64,000 bases of DNA, taken from NCBI RefSeq assembly GCF_021653995.1, contig NZ_JAJJOZ010000001.1:186001-250000 (forward strand), read 5' to 3'. Shown here piece after piece: positions 48,554 through 56,524 of the stretch (the stretch's first letter is position 1; each line of letters opens with the position of its first letter). Below the pieces are notes generated by a model that did not search any database, had not been told where the DNA came from, and saw only the letters and a list, made by a program, of their open reading frames with translations. Made by a program: the position numbers and the translations under genes. Source of the stretch: Allopusillimonas lactea. GTDB lineage: Bacteria > Pseudomonadota > Gammaproteobacteria > Burkholderiales > Burkholderiaceae_B.

Positions 48554-49972
48554 ATGACAGAAAAACACACCGAACTCCCGCAAGATTCGAAGGCGGCGTC
48601 CACTTCCGCCGTCCCCAAGGCTGATTCGGGCTCACGTCCCGCCCCGGGCGCTGTGCCAGCAGGCAAGTCCGCTCGTGGCGTCAGGCGCGGCGGCCTGGCA
48701 GGGCCCGCCCTGATCGTGGCGGTCGTTGTGGCACTGGTTCTGGCGGCGGCCTTGTGGTATCAACAGCGGCGTTTCGAAGGTATCGCTGCCCAATTGCAGC
48801 AGCAGGCCGCCAGCAGCGCCGATTTCTCTCGCGAAGCCGACGCACTCGCCCGCCAGGCACGACAGCAGGCCGACGAACAGGCGCAGCGTGTCCAGGCGCT
48901 CGAATCCGAGCTCGCCGATACGCGCACCGAACTCGATGGCCTGCAACAGGCCTTCCAGTTGATCACCGACAGCGGTTCCGAGCTTGTGCTGCTCAACGAT
49001 GTTGATCACCTGGTCACGATTGCCCAACAGCAATTGCAGCTTGGCGGCAACGTCGCCAATGCGATCATCTCGCTCGAAACTGCCCAGGCCCAGTTGGCTC
49101 GCGCCAACCGCCCTGGCTTGGCTTCCTTGCAACAGACCATCAACGGCGATCTGGATCGTCTGCGTGCCGCTTCTACCATTGACGTCGCGCTGCTTTCTTC
49201 ACAGCTCGACGAATTGGCCAATCTGCTTGGCGACGCACCACTCATCGTGCCCGATGATGCCGCGCCCGCTGCTACGGCTGCGCCCGCAGCCAAAAGCGCG
49301 GCACCAGCGCAAGCGGGCACACCTGAGCCCTCGGACGCCGATGCATCGTGGTGGGCGCGCAGCGCCGGCGCCGCCAAAGGCTGGGTGCAGTCCGCATGGG
49401 GGGCCGTGCGCCAGGACCTGGGTGCTTTCATCAATGTGCGTCGTGTGGACGACACAGCCGCCTTGCTTATGTCGCCCGATCAGGCGCGTCGTTTCCGCGA
49501 AAGTCTGCGTCTGCGCATCATGACGGCGCAGTTGGCGATCATGATGCACCAACCAGGCATCTGGGCTTCTGAAACGCGCGCTCTGCTCGAGGCGATAGAG
49601 CGCCGCTTCGATCCCCAGTCGGCAAAAACCCGTCAAGCGCTCAAACTGGCGAGGCAGTTCGCCGATACCCCCATCGACGTCAGGCTGCCCACGGTGGACA
49701 ACAGCCTGCGAGCCATCGAAGCCTTGCGTGCAGAACACCAGCGCGACGAGGCCCGGGATGGCACGCACGAGGGTGCCGGTGAGCAGCCTGGGCAGCAGCC
49801 TCCCGATGCCAGCGACAAGCCCGCTGGATCCGCCACGCCGGCTGTTCCTGATACGCCCGTCACCCCGAGTGGCTCGAGTGCACCGGCGCCCGATACGCCG
49901 CCTCCCGCCGTGCCTTCAGCCGGCACGGGTGGCCAGGCGGCTGGCGCACCGTTGCAGCCTAACCTGGGTTGA
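48554..49972 (+). CDS. hemX: HemX-type membrane protein
   Basis: 472 residues. A Pro/Ala-rich cytoplasmic start, one membrane segment at about 49-68, a long helical periplasmic region (about 70-300) with many Gln/Ala, and a Pro/Ala/Gly-rich tail. The family sits between hemD and hemY and is annotated as a uroporphyrinogen methyltransferase-like protein, but no catalytic motif is visible; its role is unknown. Confidence 0.85.
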   Translation: MTEKHTELPQDSKAASTSAVPKADSGSRPAPGAVPAGKSARGVRRGGLAGPALIVAVVVALVLAAALWYQQRRFEGIAAQLQQQAASSADFSREADALARQARQQADEQAQRVQALESELADTRTELDGLQQAFQLITDSGSELVLLNDVDHLVTIAQQQLQLGGNVANAIISLETAQAQLARANRPGLASLQQTINGDLDRLRAASTIDVALLSSQLDELANLLGDAPLIVPDDAAPAATAAPAAKSAAPAQAGTPEPSDADASWWARSAGAAKGWVQSAWGAVRQDLGAFINVRRVDDTAALLMSPDQARRFRESLRLRIMTAQLAIMMHQPGIWASETRALLEAIERRFDPQSAKTRQALKLARQFADTPIDVRLPTVDNSLRAIEALRAEHQRDEARDGTHEGAGEQPGQQPPDASDKPAGSATPAVPDTPVTPSGSSAPAPDTPPPAVPSAGTGGQAAGAPLQPNLG

Positions 49973-49981
49973 GGTGTTGTC

Positions 49982-51511
49982 ATGAAGACTTGGTTCTGGA
50001 CGCTCCTCGTTTTTGTTGCCGCAGTCGCGCTTGCGCTGGTGCTGCGCGAGCACAGCGGCAACGTGCTCATCATTGCCCAGCCGTGGCGGATCGAGCTTTC
50101 CCTTACCCTGGCGGTACTGCTGCTGGTGGCAGGCTTCGTTGTGCTGTATATCCTGCTCAGGGTGCTCGCCTGGATAATAGGCGGCCCAGAGCGCTTCCGC
50201 TCCTGGCGTTCGCTGCGTGCCGAGAAGCGTGACCATGAACTGCTGGAAAGTGGTTGGATCAAGGTGTTGGAGGGTCGCTACGCCGACGCCGACAAAGACT
50301 TGTCGCGCCTCATCGGGCGCACCCGTTCCGGCGGACGTCGTGTATTGGCCGCCCTGGCTTCAGCGCGCGCGGCGCATCATATGGGCGAATTCGCAAAGCG
50401 CGACGAAGCGCTTGCGTTGGCCACTTCCAGCGCAAAGAACGACTTGCATCTGCGCGAGGCCACGAGCATCGTCGCCGCCGAGCTTTACCTCGACCAGAAC
50501 AGACCCAACGACGCCCTCCAACTGCTCAAACCCCTGCAGGATGCCAGCTCGCTGCATTTGCAGTCCACCGGCTTGCTGTTGCGCGCGCATCGCCAGCTTC
50601 AAAACTATGACCGCATCTACGACCTGACTCGTGTGTTGCTGCGCCGCGGGGCGCTGGACAAGACCGAGGCGCGGCAACTGATCGAGCTGTCGGCGGCTGC
50701 CCGCCTGCAGGCAGGCGGGCTTGAGCAATTCAAGAGCACATGGGGTGACCTCAAGGCAGATGAGCGCACCTTGCCAGACATCGCGCTTGCGGGGGCGGCA
50801 ATTCAGTCGGGCGCCGGCAACCACGATGAAGCGGCACGTATTCTCGAGGCAGCGCTCGCGGTCAAACTGGATGCCCGTGTCCTCAATGCCTATGCGCAAT
50901 GTCCGCAGGAGCATGTTGCCCGCCGCCTCAGCAAGGCCGAAAGCTGGCTCAAATCCCATCCCGACGATCCCGCGCTGTTGGCCGCCCTGGGCAAGCTGTG
51001 CCTGACAGGCGAGCTCTGGGGGCAGGGCGAGCATTACCTGCTTCGCAGCATGAAGCTGCGCAGTGACATGCGTATCCATTCTCTGTTGGGCAGCTTGTAT
51101 GATCGCTTGGGTCGAACCGGCGATGCCATGAAGCATTGGCGCCGCGCAGCGGGCGTGGCAGGCGCGTTGCCGGTACTGCCCGACATCCACCGTGCCTTGC
51201 CGGCGGCCGATACGCACAACGATCCGCTGCTCGTCGATGCAGATCCCTTGCAATCGCCTTCCGTCACTCAGGATGTACATGTGCCGGTTGCGGCCAGTGC
51301 CGCTGATTTCTTCGATAGCGATTATGCCGCTGTACAGCCGGCGGAGCCGCCGCTCCCCGGGTCGGCGGCCACGGCCTCCGCGTCTTCGGGCGCACCGGCG
51401 CCGCAAGGCGACAATAGCGGGCTGGACGAGTACTTCGACAGTGCTCCCATACCAGGGGTAGACTTGTCCGAGGCGCCCGACCTTGCGGGGCGCAACCGGC
51501 GGCGCGATTGA
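49982..51511 (+). CDS. hemY: HemY-type TPR membrane protein
   Basis: 509 residues. Two N-terminal membrane segments (about 3-22 and 40-62) precede tetratricopeptide-like helices (about 85-385, with HEAARILEAALAVKLD and LLAALGKLCLTGELWGQGEHYL). The tail is acidic and of low complexity. It ends the hem cluster. GAGGTG is upstream of ATG 49982. This proteobacterial HemY is not the protoporphyrinogen oxidase of that name; its molecular role is not settled. Confidence 0.88.
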   Translation: MKTWFWTLLVFVAAVALALVLREHSGNVLIIAQPWRIELSLTLAVLLLVAGFVVLYILLRVLAWIIGGPERFRSWRSLRAEKRDHELLESGWIKVLEGRYADADKDLSRLIGRTRSGGRRVLAALASARAAHHMGEFAKRDEALALATSSAKNDLHLREATSIVAAELYLDQNRPNDALQLLKPLQDASSLHLQSTGLLLRAHRQLQNYDRIYDLTRVLLRRGALDKTEARQLIELSAAARLQAGGLEQFKSTWGDLKADERTLPDIALAGAAIQSGAGNHDEAARILEAALAVKLDARVLNAYAQCPQEHVARRLSKAESWLKSHPDDPALLAALGKLCLTGELWGQGEHYLLRSMKLRSDMRIHSLLGSLYDRLGRTGDAMKHWRRAAGVAGALPVLPDIHRALPAADTHNDPLLVDADPLQSPSVTQDVHVPVAASAADFFDSDYAAVQPAEPPLPGSAATASASSGAPAPQGDNSGLDEYFDSAPIPGVDLSEAPDLAGRNRRRD

Positions 51512-51610
51512 CGCTTTAGCGAACGCATACATCCGTTGATTGCATTGCGCCTTATTCGCAGATTCTGTTTTTCCTTACTGAACCTTCCTACCTCACAAGG
51601 CAAGACCAGC

Positions 51611-52147
51611 ATGAGTTTAGATCGTGTACCGCCCGGCGATAATCTGCCGGATGAATTCAACGTCGTCATCGAAATCCCCATGAACGCCGACCCAGTCAAG
51701 TACGAGGTCGACAAAGAGAGCGGCGCCGTATTCGTCGACCGCTTCATGCTGACGGCCATGCACTATCCCTGCAACTATGGCTATATTCCACAGACACTGT
51801 CGGAAGACGGCGATCCGGTCGATGTGTTGGTGCTGACGCCTTTCGCCATCCAAGCCGGTGCGGTGATCCGCGCCCGGGCCATCGGCGTGCTCAAGATGGA
51901 AGATGAGGCGGGGCTCGACGCCAAGCTGCTGGCGGTGCCCGCCGACAAGCTCTATCCGCCGTATAGCGTCATCAAGACAGTGCAGGATGTGCCCGAGCTC
52001 GAGCTCAAGCGTATTCAGCATTTTTTCGAGCACTACAAGGATCTCGAGAAAGGAAAATGGGTCAAGGTACAGGGCTGGGAAGGTCCTGAAGCCGCCCGCA
52101 AAGAGATCGTCGATGGTGCCGAGCGCTGCGCCAAGGGCGGGGAATGA
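51611..52147 (+). CDS. ppa: Inorganic pyrophosphatase
   Basis: 178 residues of the family I type. The catalytic signature EDGDPVDVLVL and the substrate-binding FMLTAMHYPCNYGYIPQT are visible. It hydrolyses pyrophosphate to keep biosynthetic reactions going. Its TGA overlaps the ATG of the next gene, so they are co-translated. Confidence 0.97.
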   Translation: MSLDRVPPGDNLPDEFNVVIEIPMNADPVKYEVDKESGAVFVDRFMLTAMHYPCNYGYIPQTLSEDGDPVDVLVLTPFAIQAGAVIRARAIGVLKMEDEAGLDAKLLAVPADKLYPPYSVIKTVQDVPELELKRIQHFFEHYKDLEKGKWVKVQGWEGPEAARKEIVDGAERCAKGGE

Positions 52148-52854
52148 CAATGGAAACCGTCATTCCGTTCCCGCAACAGCCTGTGCTGACGGTCGTTGGC
52201 AGCCAGGCCGTGTTTCCGGTTCGCCGCGTCTACTGTGTCGGGCGCAATTACGCTGAGCACGCCAAGGAAATGGGTTTCACGGGCCGTGAAGATCCATTCT
52301 TCTTCTGCAAGCCCGCCGACGCGTTGGTCAATGTCGCCGATGGCGCAGTCGGCCAGATGCCATATCCGCCGCGCACCGCTAACCTGCACTATGAAATCGA
52401 GCTGGTTGCCGCGCTGGGCAAGGGCGGCCGCGATCTGTCGATCGAGCAGGCCGCAGAGGCCATTTGGGGCTATGCGATCGGGCTCGACATGACGCGTCGC
52501 GACTTGCAGGGCGAAGCAAAAAAGCAGGGCCGTCCCTGGGAAGTCGGCAAAGCCTTCGACTATTCCGCGCCGATCGGCCCATTGCATGCTCGCGTGTCCA
52601 CGGGCGAGCTCGAGGCGGGCGCCATCACCCTGACGGTAAATGGTGTTCAGCGCCAGTCTGGCGATCTGTCCGACATGATCTGGCGCACCGCCGAAGCCAT
52701 TTCTTATCTCTCCAGTCTGTTCGAGCTTCAGGCAGGCGATCTGGTCTTTACCGGCACGCCCGAGGGCGTTGGCCCGGTGGTGGCGGGTGATGTCATGGTG
52801 GGCGCCATTGCCGGCCTGGGCGAGCTGCACGTAAAGGTCGGCAACCCCGCCTGA
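52144..52854 (+). CDS. Fumarylacetoacetate hydrolase family protein
   Basis: 236 residues. The FAH-fold core contains VYCVGRNYAEHAKEMG, the metal ligands of the family in HYEIELVAALGKG, and DLVFTGTPEGVGP. Members hydrolyse or decarboxylate beta-diketo acids (such as acylpyruvate). The substrate is unknown. It overlaps ppa by four bases (ATGA). Confidence 0.9.
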   Translation: MTMETVIPFPQQPVLTVVGSQAVFPVRRVYCVGRNYAEHAKEMGFTGREDPFFFCKPADALVNVADGAVGQMPYPPRTANLHYEIELVAALGKGGRDLSIEQAAEAIWGYAIGLDMTRRDLQGEAKKQGRPWEVGKAFDYSAPIGPLHARVSTGELEAGAITLTVNGVQRQSGDLSDMIWRTAEAISYLSSLFELQAGDLVFTGTPEGVGPVVAGDVMVGAIAGLGELHVKVGNPA

Positions 52855-52860
52855 CCACTT

Positions 52861-52891
52861 TCACCGGCCACAGTTGCCCAGTGGCCGGTGA
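52861..52891 (+). terminator. Strong hairpin after the FAH gene, without T-run
   Basis: TCACCGGCCAC (52861-52871) pairs with GTGGCCGGTGA (52881-52891) in a perfect 11-bp stem with a 9-base loop. No T-run follows. It lies 6 bases after the stop and probably marks the transcript end by a factor-dependent route or protects the mRNA. Confidence 0.45.
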
Positions 52892-53025
52892 TCCGGCATC
52901 GCCGCTCACTGCCTGGGCCGATGCCGAATCACTCGCGTAGCGCCCATCGCGTGTCTGGTTCAGACGCTATGCTGCTGGGATTCGACGAGCCTTTCACCAC
53001 CGCCCCCGACGGGTGGACTTAATCA

Positions 53026-53050
53026 TCCATTTCGGATTCTCCGAATTGGA
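53026..53050. repeat. Operator-like palindrome upstream of the pilin remnant
   Basis: TTCGGA (53031-53036) and TCCGAA (53040-53045) flank TTC; outer TCCA/TGGA arms extend it with one mismatched pair. It lies about 60 bases before the start codon of the pilin remnant and belongs to the host side of the junction. Confidence 0.45.
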
Positions 53051-53075
53051 ACACGTGCAGATGCAGAGCACACTG

Positions 53076-53101
53076 GCTACTCCAGTAATTTCCGGAGTAG
53101 C
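53076..53101 (+). promoter_or_regulatory. Hairpin masking the ribosome site of the pilin remnant
   Basis: GCTACTCC (53076-53083) and GGAGTAGC (53094-53101) pair over 8 bases across a 10-base loop. The right arm includes GGAG (53094-53097), the Shine-Dalgarno of the ATG at 53106. The structure may limit translation. Confidence 0.5.
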
Positions 53102-53105
53102 AGCT

Positions 53106-53228
53106 ATGCGTTTTTCAGTTTCCACGCGCCGCAATGCCCAACGCGGCCAAGGGATGACCGAATACATGACTGCCCATACTGGCCAGTGTTTATGCGGGTC
53201 TTTGTTGTGCAGTCTAATAGACGTCTAA
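53106..53228 (+). pseudogene. Truncated Flp-type (type IVb) pilin gene at the prophage junction
   Basis: The frame starts at ATG 53106 with GGAG 8 bases upstream. Its first 20 residues, up to R-G-Q-G-M-T-E-Y, match the start of Flp/TadE-like pilins, where the prepilin peptidase cuts after G16. After MTEY the expected long hydrophobic helix is missing. Instead, 20 unrelated polar/Cys residues lead to a stop at 53228, 24 bases from the integrase gene. The simplest reading is that the element inserted in this gene and the rest lies at the right end, outside the window. Confidence 0.7.
53150..53228. other. Approximate left attachment junction (attL) of the prophage
   Basis: The change from pilin-coding sequence to unrelated sequence falls at about 53160-53170, right after the codons for MTEY, and the integrase gene ends 24 bases beyond the fused frame. 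The core sequence cannot be fixed because the right junction is not in the window. Confidence 0.5.
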
Positions 53229-53252
53229 AACCCTGTGTCCAAAACTGAACGG

Positions 53253-54245
53253 TTATCCAGCCTTTTTTGTCGTCGCATCGGCAACCTTCTTGGTCGGCCC
53301 CTGGACCACTTTTGCGGACTTGTCGCGCAGATAAATCTCGGTGGTTCTGCGGTCGGTATGGCCGAGTAGGGCGGACGGGTCTTTGCCTTGGCGATCCGCA
53401 TCGGTGCCCGACATAGCGCGCAGGTCATGCAACGTCACGTCTCCCAGTCCGACACTTCGTGCGGCCTCCTTGAAGCTGCGCCACACGTTGCTGTGCAATC
53501 GCATCTTTCCGGCCCTGCCGGCGACCAGGTACTTCATGGACCTCACTGGTGTGCCAAGGGCCTTGGCCCGCGCAACTACGTCGCGCAGTTGCGGCGTCCA
53601 GGCGACGATGAGGCGCTTGCCGGTTTTCTGTTGGTCGACAAAGATGCCCTCATCCAGTAGGTGCGCGTGCTCGATCTTGAGCACGTCACCGATGCGCTGG
53701 CCAGTCAGATAGCACAGATCCATCACAACCTGCAGCCAGGGCGCCACGACGGCGTAGATGCGCTGATACTCTTCAGGCGTGATCAGCCGGTTGCGCTTGC
53801 CCTGTGGCAATCGTTTGACCGTCAGGCACGGGTTCGTCTCCACCAGTTCGCGATCCAGCGCCCATTGGTAGACGAGCTTCAGAACCGTCAGCATACGGTT
53901 GGCTGTCATTGGGCTGTGCAGGTATAGATCCATCATCTGCACGATGTCGCCGTGCTTGACCTGATTGGGACGAAACTCCGCGAACACCTCTTTCAGCAGT
54001 CCCGCACAGTAGCTGTACTGCTTTTTCGTCGAAACAGCGACATCCTTGGTGACCTGCGGGAGCGCTTTGTCGATCAGGGCTGGAACGCCTTCGGTCGGTA
54101 GCGCGACGATGCGTGCATACTCCATCAGCGCCTCGTGAAGATCTGCACCCAGCCGGCGCCACTGGTTATTCTTGACGTAGTAGTACGCCCCGTGCTTTAG
54201 GTACACGGATGCGGGGAGATGACGGTCCTTTGTCCGTGGGCGCAT
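53253..54245 (-). CDS. int: Phage-type tyrosine integrase
   Basis: 330 residues from ATG 54245. A core-binding domain (about 65-150) and catalytic domain follow, with R184 (TGQRIGDV), H273 and R276 (LHDLRAMSGTD), H296 (LLGHTDRRTT) and the nucleophile Y305. All five active-site residues are present. It points towards the left junction and ends 24 bases from the pilin remnant. It overlaps the DUF4224 gene by 80 bases. A TTG start 12 codons earlier is possible. Confidence 0.93.
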   Translation of the reverse strand: MRPRTKDRHLPASVYLKHGAYYYVKNNQWRRLGADLHEALMEYARIVALPTEGVPALIDKALPQVTKDVAVSTKKQYSYCAGLLKEVFAEFRPNQVKHGDIVQMMDLYLHSPMTANRMLTVLKLVYQWALDRELVETNPCLTVKRLPQGKRNRLITPEEYQRIYAVVAPWLQVVMDLCYLTGQRIGDVLKIEHAHLLDEGIFVDQQKTGKRLIVAWTPQLRDVVARAKALGTPVRSMKYLVAGRAGKMRLHSNVWRSFKEAARSVGLGDVTLHDLRAMSGTDADRQGKDPSALLGHTDRRTTEIYLRDKSAKVVQGPTKKVADATTKKAG

Positions 54246-54402
54246 GGCCGAACGAAGCCTCCATAGCTGCTCGCAGCACAACCGGTGTGCCGTCGGGCCT
54301 GATCTTGTAAGGGATACCCAATTGTGCCAATACGTGGCACTGGCTGGATTTGCGTGTTTTGCCGGTAACGCTCTCCAGCTCGGCTGGCGATAGTACGAGC
54401 AT
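54166..54402 (-). CDS. DUF4224 domain protein, excisionase-like position
   Basis: 78 residues. LSPAELESVTGKTRKSSQCHVL followed in frame by GIPYKIRPDGTPVVLRAA (quoted in parts) is the DUF4224 pattern, a winged-helix-like small protein found next to integrases. ATG 54402 has AGGAAG upstream. Its last 80 bases overlap the integrase start. A role as excisionase or integrase regulator is inferred from position only. Confidence 0.75.
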   Translation of the reverse strand: MLVLSPAELESVTGKTRKSSQCHVLAQLGIPYKIRPDGTPVVLRAAMEASFGHAPTDKGPSSPRIRVPKARGVLLRQE

Positions 54403-54418
54403 ACTGCTTCTTCCTCCG

Positions 54419-54583
54419 TTACTCGGCCTGCGCATCACGTTTGCCTGCTTGATAGCCCGCCTGAAACCCCGCGTCGTAGCACTGGGCTGCATAGGTCGTG
54501 ACGCGCGGTTCGTTCCAGACCGGGAGCGCCGATTTGTCGCGGTAGCACGGTTCGGGTAGGGGTGGTAGTTCTGGGGTGCTCAT
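54419..54583 (-). CDS. Small phage protein, 54 residues
   Basis: ATG 54583 overlaps the stop of the upstream gene (ATGA). The sequence contains a Pro-rich start (PELPPLPEP) and a helical DAGFQAGYQAGKRDAQ tail. No family assigned; it fits the many small early-phage proteins. Confidence 0.65.
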   Translation of the reverse strand: MSTPELPPLPEPCYRDKSALPVWNEPRVTTYAAQCYDAGFQAGYQAGKRDAQAE

Positions 54584-55032
54584 GGCGCCTCCCGGTCAGG
54601 TGCTCTCAGCAGCATGTTTTCGATCGCATGTTCGAGAATGGTCCTGCCGCTGGGCAGCAAGATCTGGCCGAGAAACGCACCTTCGAAAGACAGAATGCCA
54701 GTCTCAATCGCAGTGATCTGGCCTTTGATCCAGTCGCGAAGGATCGAATACACGGCCACGCTGGCAATGTCCATCGCCTTGCGTTCGTATTGCTGCTTGG
54801 TTCCTGATCGGCGCGAGTTCCACGGGTTCTCTTTCAGCCAGGCCGCCGCGTAGCCTTTGGTCGATGCTTTGACGCTGACCATCTGCCCCCGGTACTCGAA
54901 TTGGACGAGCAGCTCGCCGGCGGCATCGTCGACCATGGAACCGAACTTGGAGCAGCCGAAGCCGCGCAGTAGTTTCTGGATCTCGCCCAGGGCCTTTTCG
55001 CCGCTGGTGGCGGTGCTGTAGGGAAGGGTCAT
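54580..55032 (-). CDS. Conserved-looking phage protein of unknown function
   Basis: 150 residues, soluble, no membrane segment. The middle has FEYRGQMVSVKASTKGYAAAW and the second half is helical (RKAMDIASVAVYSILRDW). It overlaps the next gene (ATGA). Upstream is a 300-base stretch that reads better on the opposite strand. No function can be given. Confidence 0.7.
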   Translation of the reverse strand: MTLPYSTATSGEKALGEIQKLLRGFGCSKFGSMVDDAAGELLVQFEYRGQMVSVKASTKGYAAAWLKENPWNSRRSGTKQQYERKAMDIASVAVYSILRDWIKGQITAIETGILSFEGAFLGQILLPSGRTILEHAIENMLLRAPDREAP

Positions 55033-55064
55033 GCTACGATCACCTCGGACGATTGGAGATGACC

Positions 55065-55304
55065 ATGACCGCTTGCGATTCGTGCCTGAAGTTGGACGGA
55101 ATGCCGTCCAGCACTCCGCCGCATGACAAACTTTCTCCTTCGGGCGTGAGCGCCTTCGGAATCCCGAAGCAGGATATGGTCAAGCGAGATACTCAATGGA
55201 AATGCACGGCTTGCGGGACGTGGATGTATCAGGCCACTGACGCCGGCGATCCACCGAACTTGTGGAGGACAGGCGAGCGCCCGCACGATTGGCCGGTCAC
55301 ATAG
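55065..55304 (+). CDS. Small zinc-ribbon-like protein on the opposite strand
   Basis: 79 residues from ATG 55065, with GGAG 6 bases upstream. Two CxxC pairs (CDSC near the start and WKCTACGTWMYQ near residue 47) suggest a zinc ribbon. It is the only rightward gene inside the leftward operon. A minus-strand frame of 98 residues covers the same bases with ATGA links on both sides, but it is Arg-rich and reads like an antisense translation. Confidence 0.6.
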   Translation: MTACDSCLKLDGMPSSTPPHDKLSPSGVSAFGIPKQDMVKRDTQWKCTACGTWMYQATDAGDPPNLWRTGERPHDWPVT

Positions 55305-55321
55305 GCCGTTCTTTCGAGTCT

Positions 55322-55429
55322 TCATAGGAACTCCACCGGATCTGTCATCGACAGCAGGAACAGAAAGCCGTAGCCGAATCCCGCAGCGAAGATGCCAATA
55401 GCGGCCAGAATGAGAAGTGCGATTTTCAT
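55322..55429 (-). CDS. 35-residue membrane micropeptide
   Basis: ATG 55429 lies 3 bases after the stop of the 83-residue gene. The product KIALLILAAIGIFAAGFGYG is one membrane segment, followed by FLFLLSMTDPVEFL. It is too short for usual gene calling. The position in the operon and the clean hydrophobicity support it; the function is unknown. Confidence 0.55.
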   Translation of the reverse strand: MKIALLILAAIGIFAAGFGYGFLFLLSMTDPVEFL

Positions 55430-55432
55430 GGC

Positions 55433-55684
55433 TCACCCCGCGATCCGGTGGCGCGTCACACCGACTACGCCTGGTGGCAGGTTGTCGTTGCCCACGGCCT
55501 CCAGAAATGGCGTCTCGCCGCCATTGTTGGCTTTGATGTAATCAACCTCGACCTTGGCCGCGTTGATGACGACCTGGCTCATTTCGCTGATGGCTTTGGC
55601 TTGCTCGACGGTCAGCTTGCCGTCCTTGAGCATCTGCATGGCCTCGAACAGGCCATCGCGCAGATCACTGATGTTTTTCGACAT
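55433..55684 (-). CDS. Small helical phage protein
   Basis: 83 residues; SDLRDGLFEAMQMLKDGKLT and EQAKAISEMSQVVINAAKVE (quoted in parts) match, from memory, a common phage protein encoded near DNA-binding genes. The start overlaps the end of the HNH gene by 20 bases. The role is unknown. Confidence 0.7.
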   Translation of the reverse strand: MSKNISDLRDGLFEAMQMLKDGKLTVEQAKAISEMSQVVINAAKVEVDYIKANNGGETPFLEAVGNDNLPPGVVGVTRHRIAG

Positions 55685-56324
55685 GATTGATTCTCCGGTT
55701 TAGGACGGCGCGGGCGCGGATGGCGTCGCCAATTTCCTTGGGGTAGCGGTGCAGGCTGTTGCGACGCATGTTTTCGGCCAGGCTGATGCATTCGACTCGG
55801 TCTAGAGTGATCTGCTCGAGGATGTTGGTTCGCATGCCAGGCTTGAAAACGACGATGTGTTTAGGTGGCACCGGTCCGTTGGCTTCGACCCAGACGAGCT
55901 CATGCACGCCGCGCCAGCGCATGCTGTTGCTGCCCTTGTTGTTGCTGATCTTGCGTTGCAGTATCCCGCTGGGGTCGAGACGGTAGGCGCCAATTGGAAG
56001 GGTGTTGTGTGGGTTCTGTCCTACCTTGAACTGGGTGTGCGCCATACGACCAGGTGCATAGCCCGGCCGGCGGATACCCTTGTTGGCCGGTATCAGTCCC
56101 GGCTTGAACCTGTACTCGGCCCCTAGGTTGTCGCCATGGCGCAGCCGGCATGCATGCGGGCTGTCCAGATACGCTGGCGACTTGACCAATCCCAGCCTAC
56201 GCGCCTTCGCATAGACCTGCGTGAGCGGTCTACCCAGTGCCTGGGCGATCCGTTCGGTGGGGCTGTCTGCGTAAAACTTGCGCAGGATCTTCACCTCGAT
56301 CTCCGTCCAGGGCTTGCGCGTCAT
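55665..56324 (-). CDS. HNH endonuclease with SANT/Myb-like N-terminus
   Basis: 219 residues. The N-terminal part (WTEIEVKILRKFYADSPTERIAQALGR) looks like a Myb/SANT-type DNA-binding helix bundle. The C-terminal HNH_3 core has HELVWVEANGPVPPKHIVVF and later LECIS-like text (DRVECISLAENMRRN). Such proteins act as homing or phage-associated nicking enzymes. It overlaps its upstream neighbour (ATGA) and was kept in the operon. Confidence 0.8.
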   Translation of the reverse strand: MTRKPWTEIEVKILRKFYADSPTERIAQALGRPLTQVYAKARRLGLVKSPAYLDSPHACRLRHGDNLGAEYRFKPGLIPANKGIRRPGYAPGRMAHTQFKVGQNPHNTLPIGAYRLDPSGILQRKISNNKGSNSMRWRGVHELVWVEANGPVPPKHIVVFKPGMRTNILEQITLDRVECISLAENMRRNSLHRYPKEIGDAIRARAVLNRRINHVEKHQ

Positions 56325-56524
56325 GCCAGGCCTCGCTCGAGCTGGCGCAGTCGGCGTTCGATTGCTCGTACGACCGTTTTTTGGAGGTCGGGTAGGGCGA
56401 GGGCAGCCAGACATTGCGCGCGGTCAAAGTGCTTTACGCGCCGGATGCGATCCTCGGCGGCGACCTCGTAGCAGTCGCGCCCGCTGTAGGTTGCGACATA
56501 GAATGGATGCGTTTCGGTGTTCAT
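56321..56524 (-). CDS. Small phage protein, 67 residues
   Basis: ATG 56524 overlaps the stop of the ATPase gene. The sequence begins NTETHPFYVATYSGRDCYEV and ends in a basic helix (VVRAIERRLRQLERGLA). No family or motif recognised. Confidence 0.6.
   Translation of the reverse strand: MNTETHPFYVATYSGRDCYEVAAEDRIRRVKHFDRAQCLAALALPDLQKTVVRAIERRLRQLERGLA

Noticed and set aside
55029..55325. A 98-residue leftward frame with ATGA overlaps to both neighbours
   Set aside because: It is Arg-rich and lies fully opposite the better-supported CxxC gene; kept only as an alternative.
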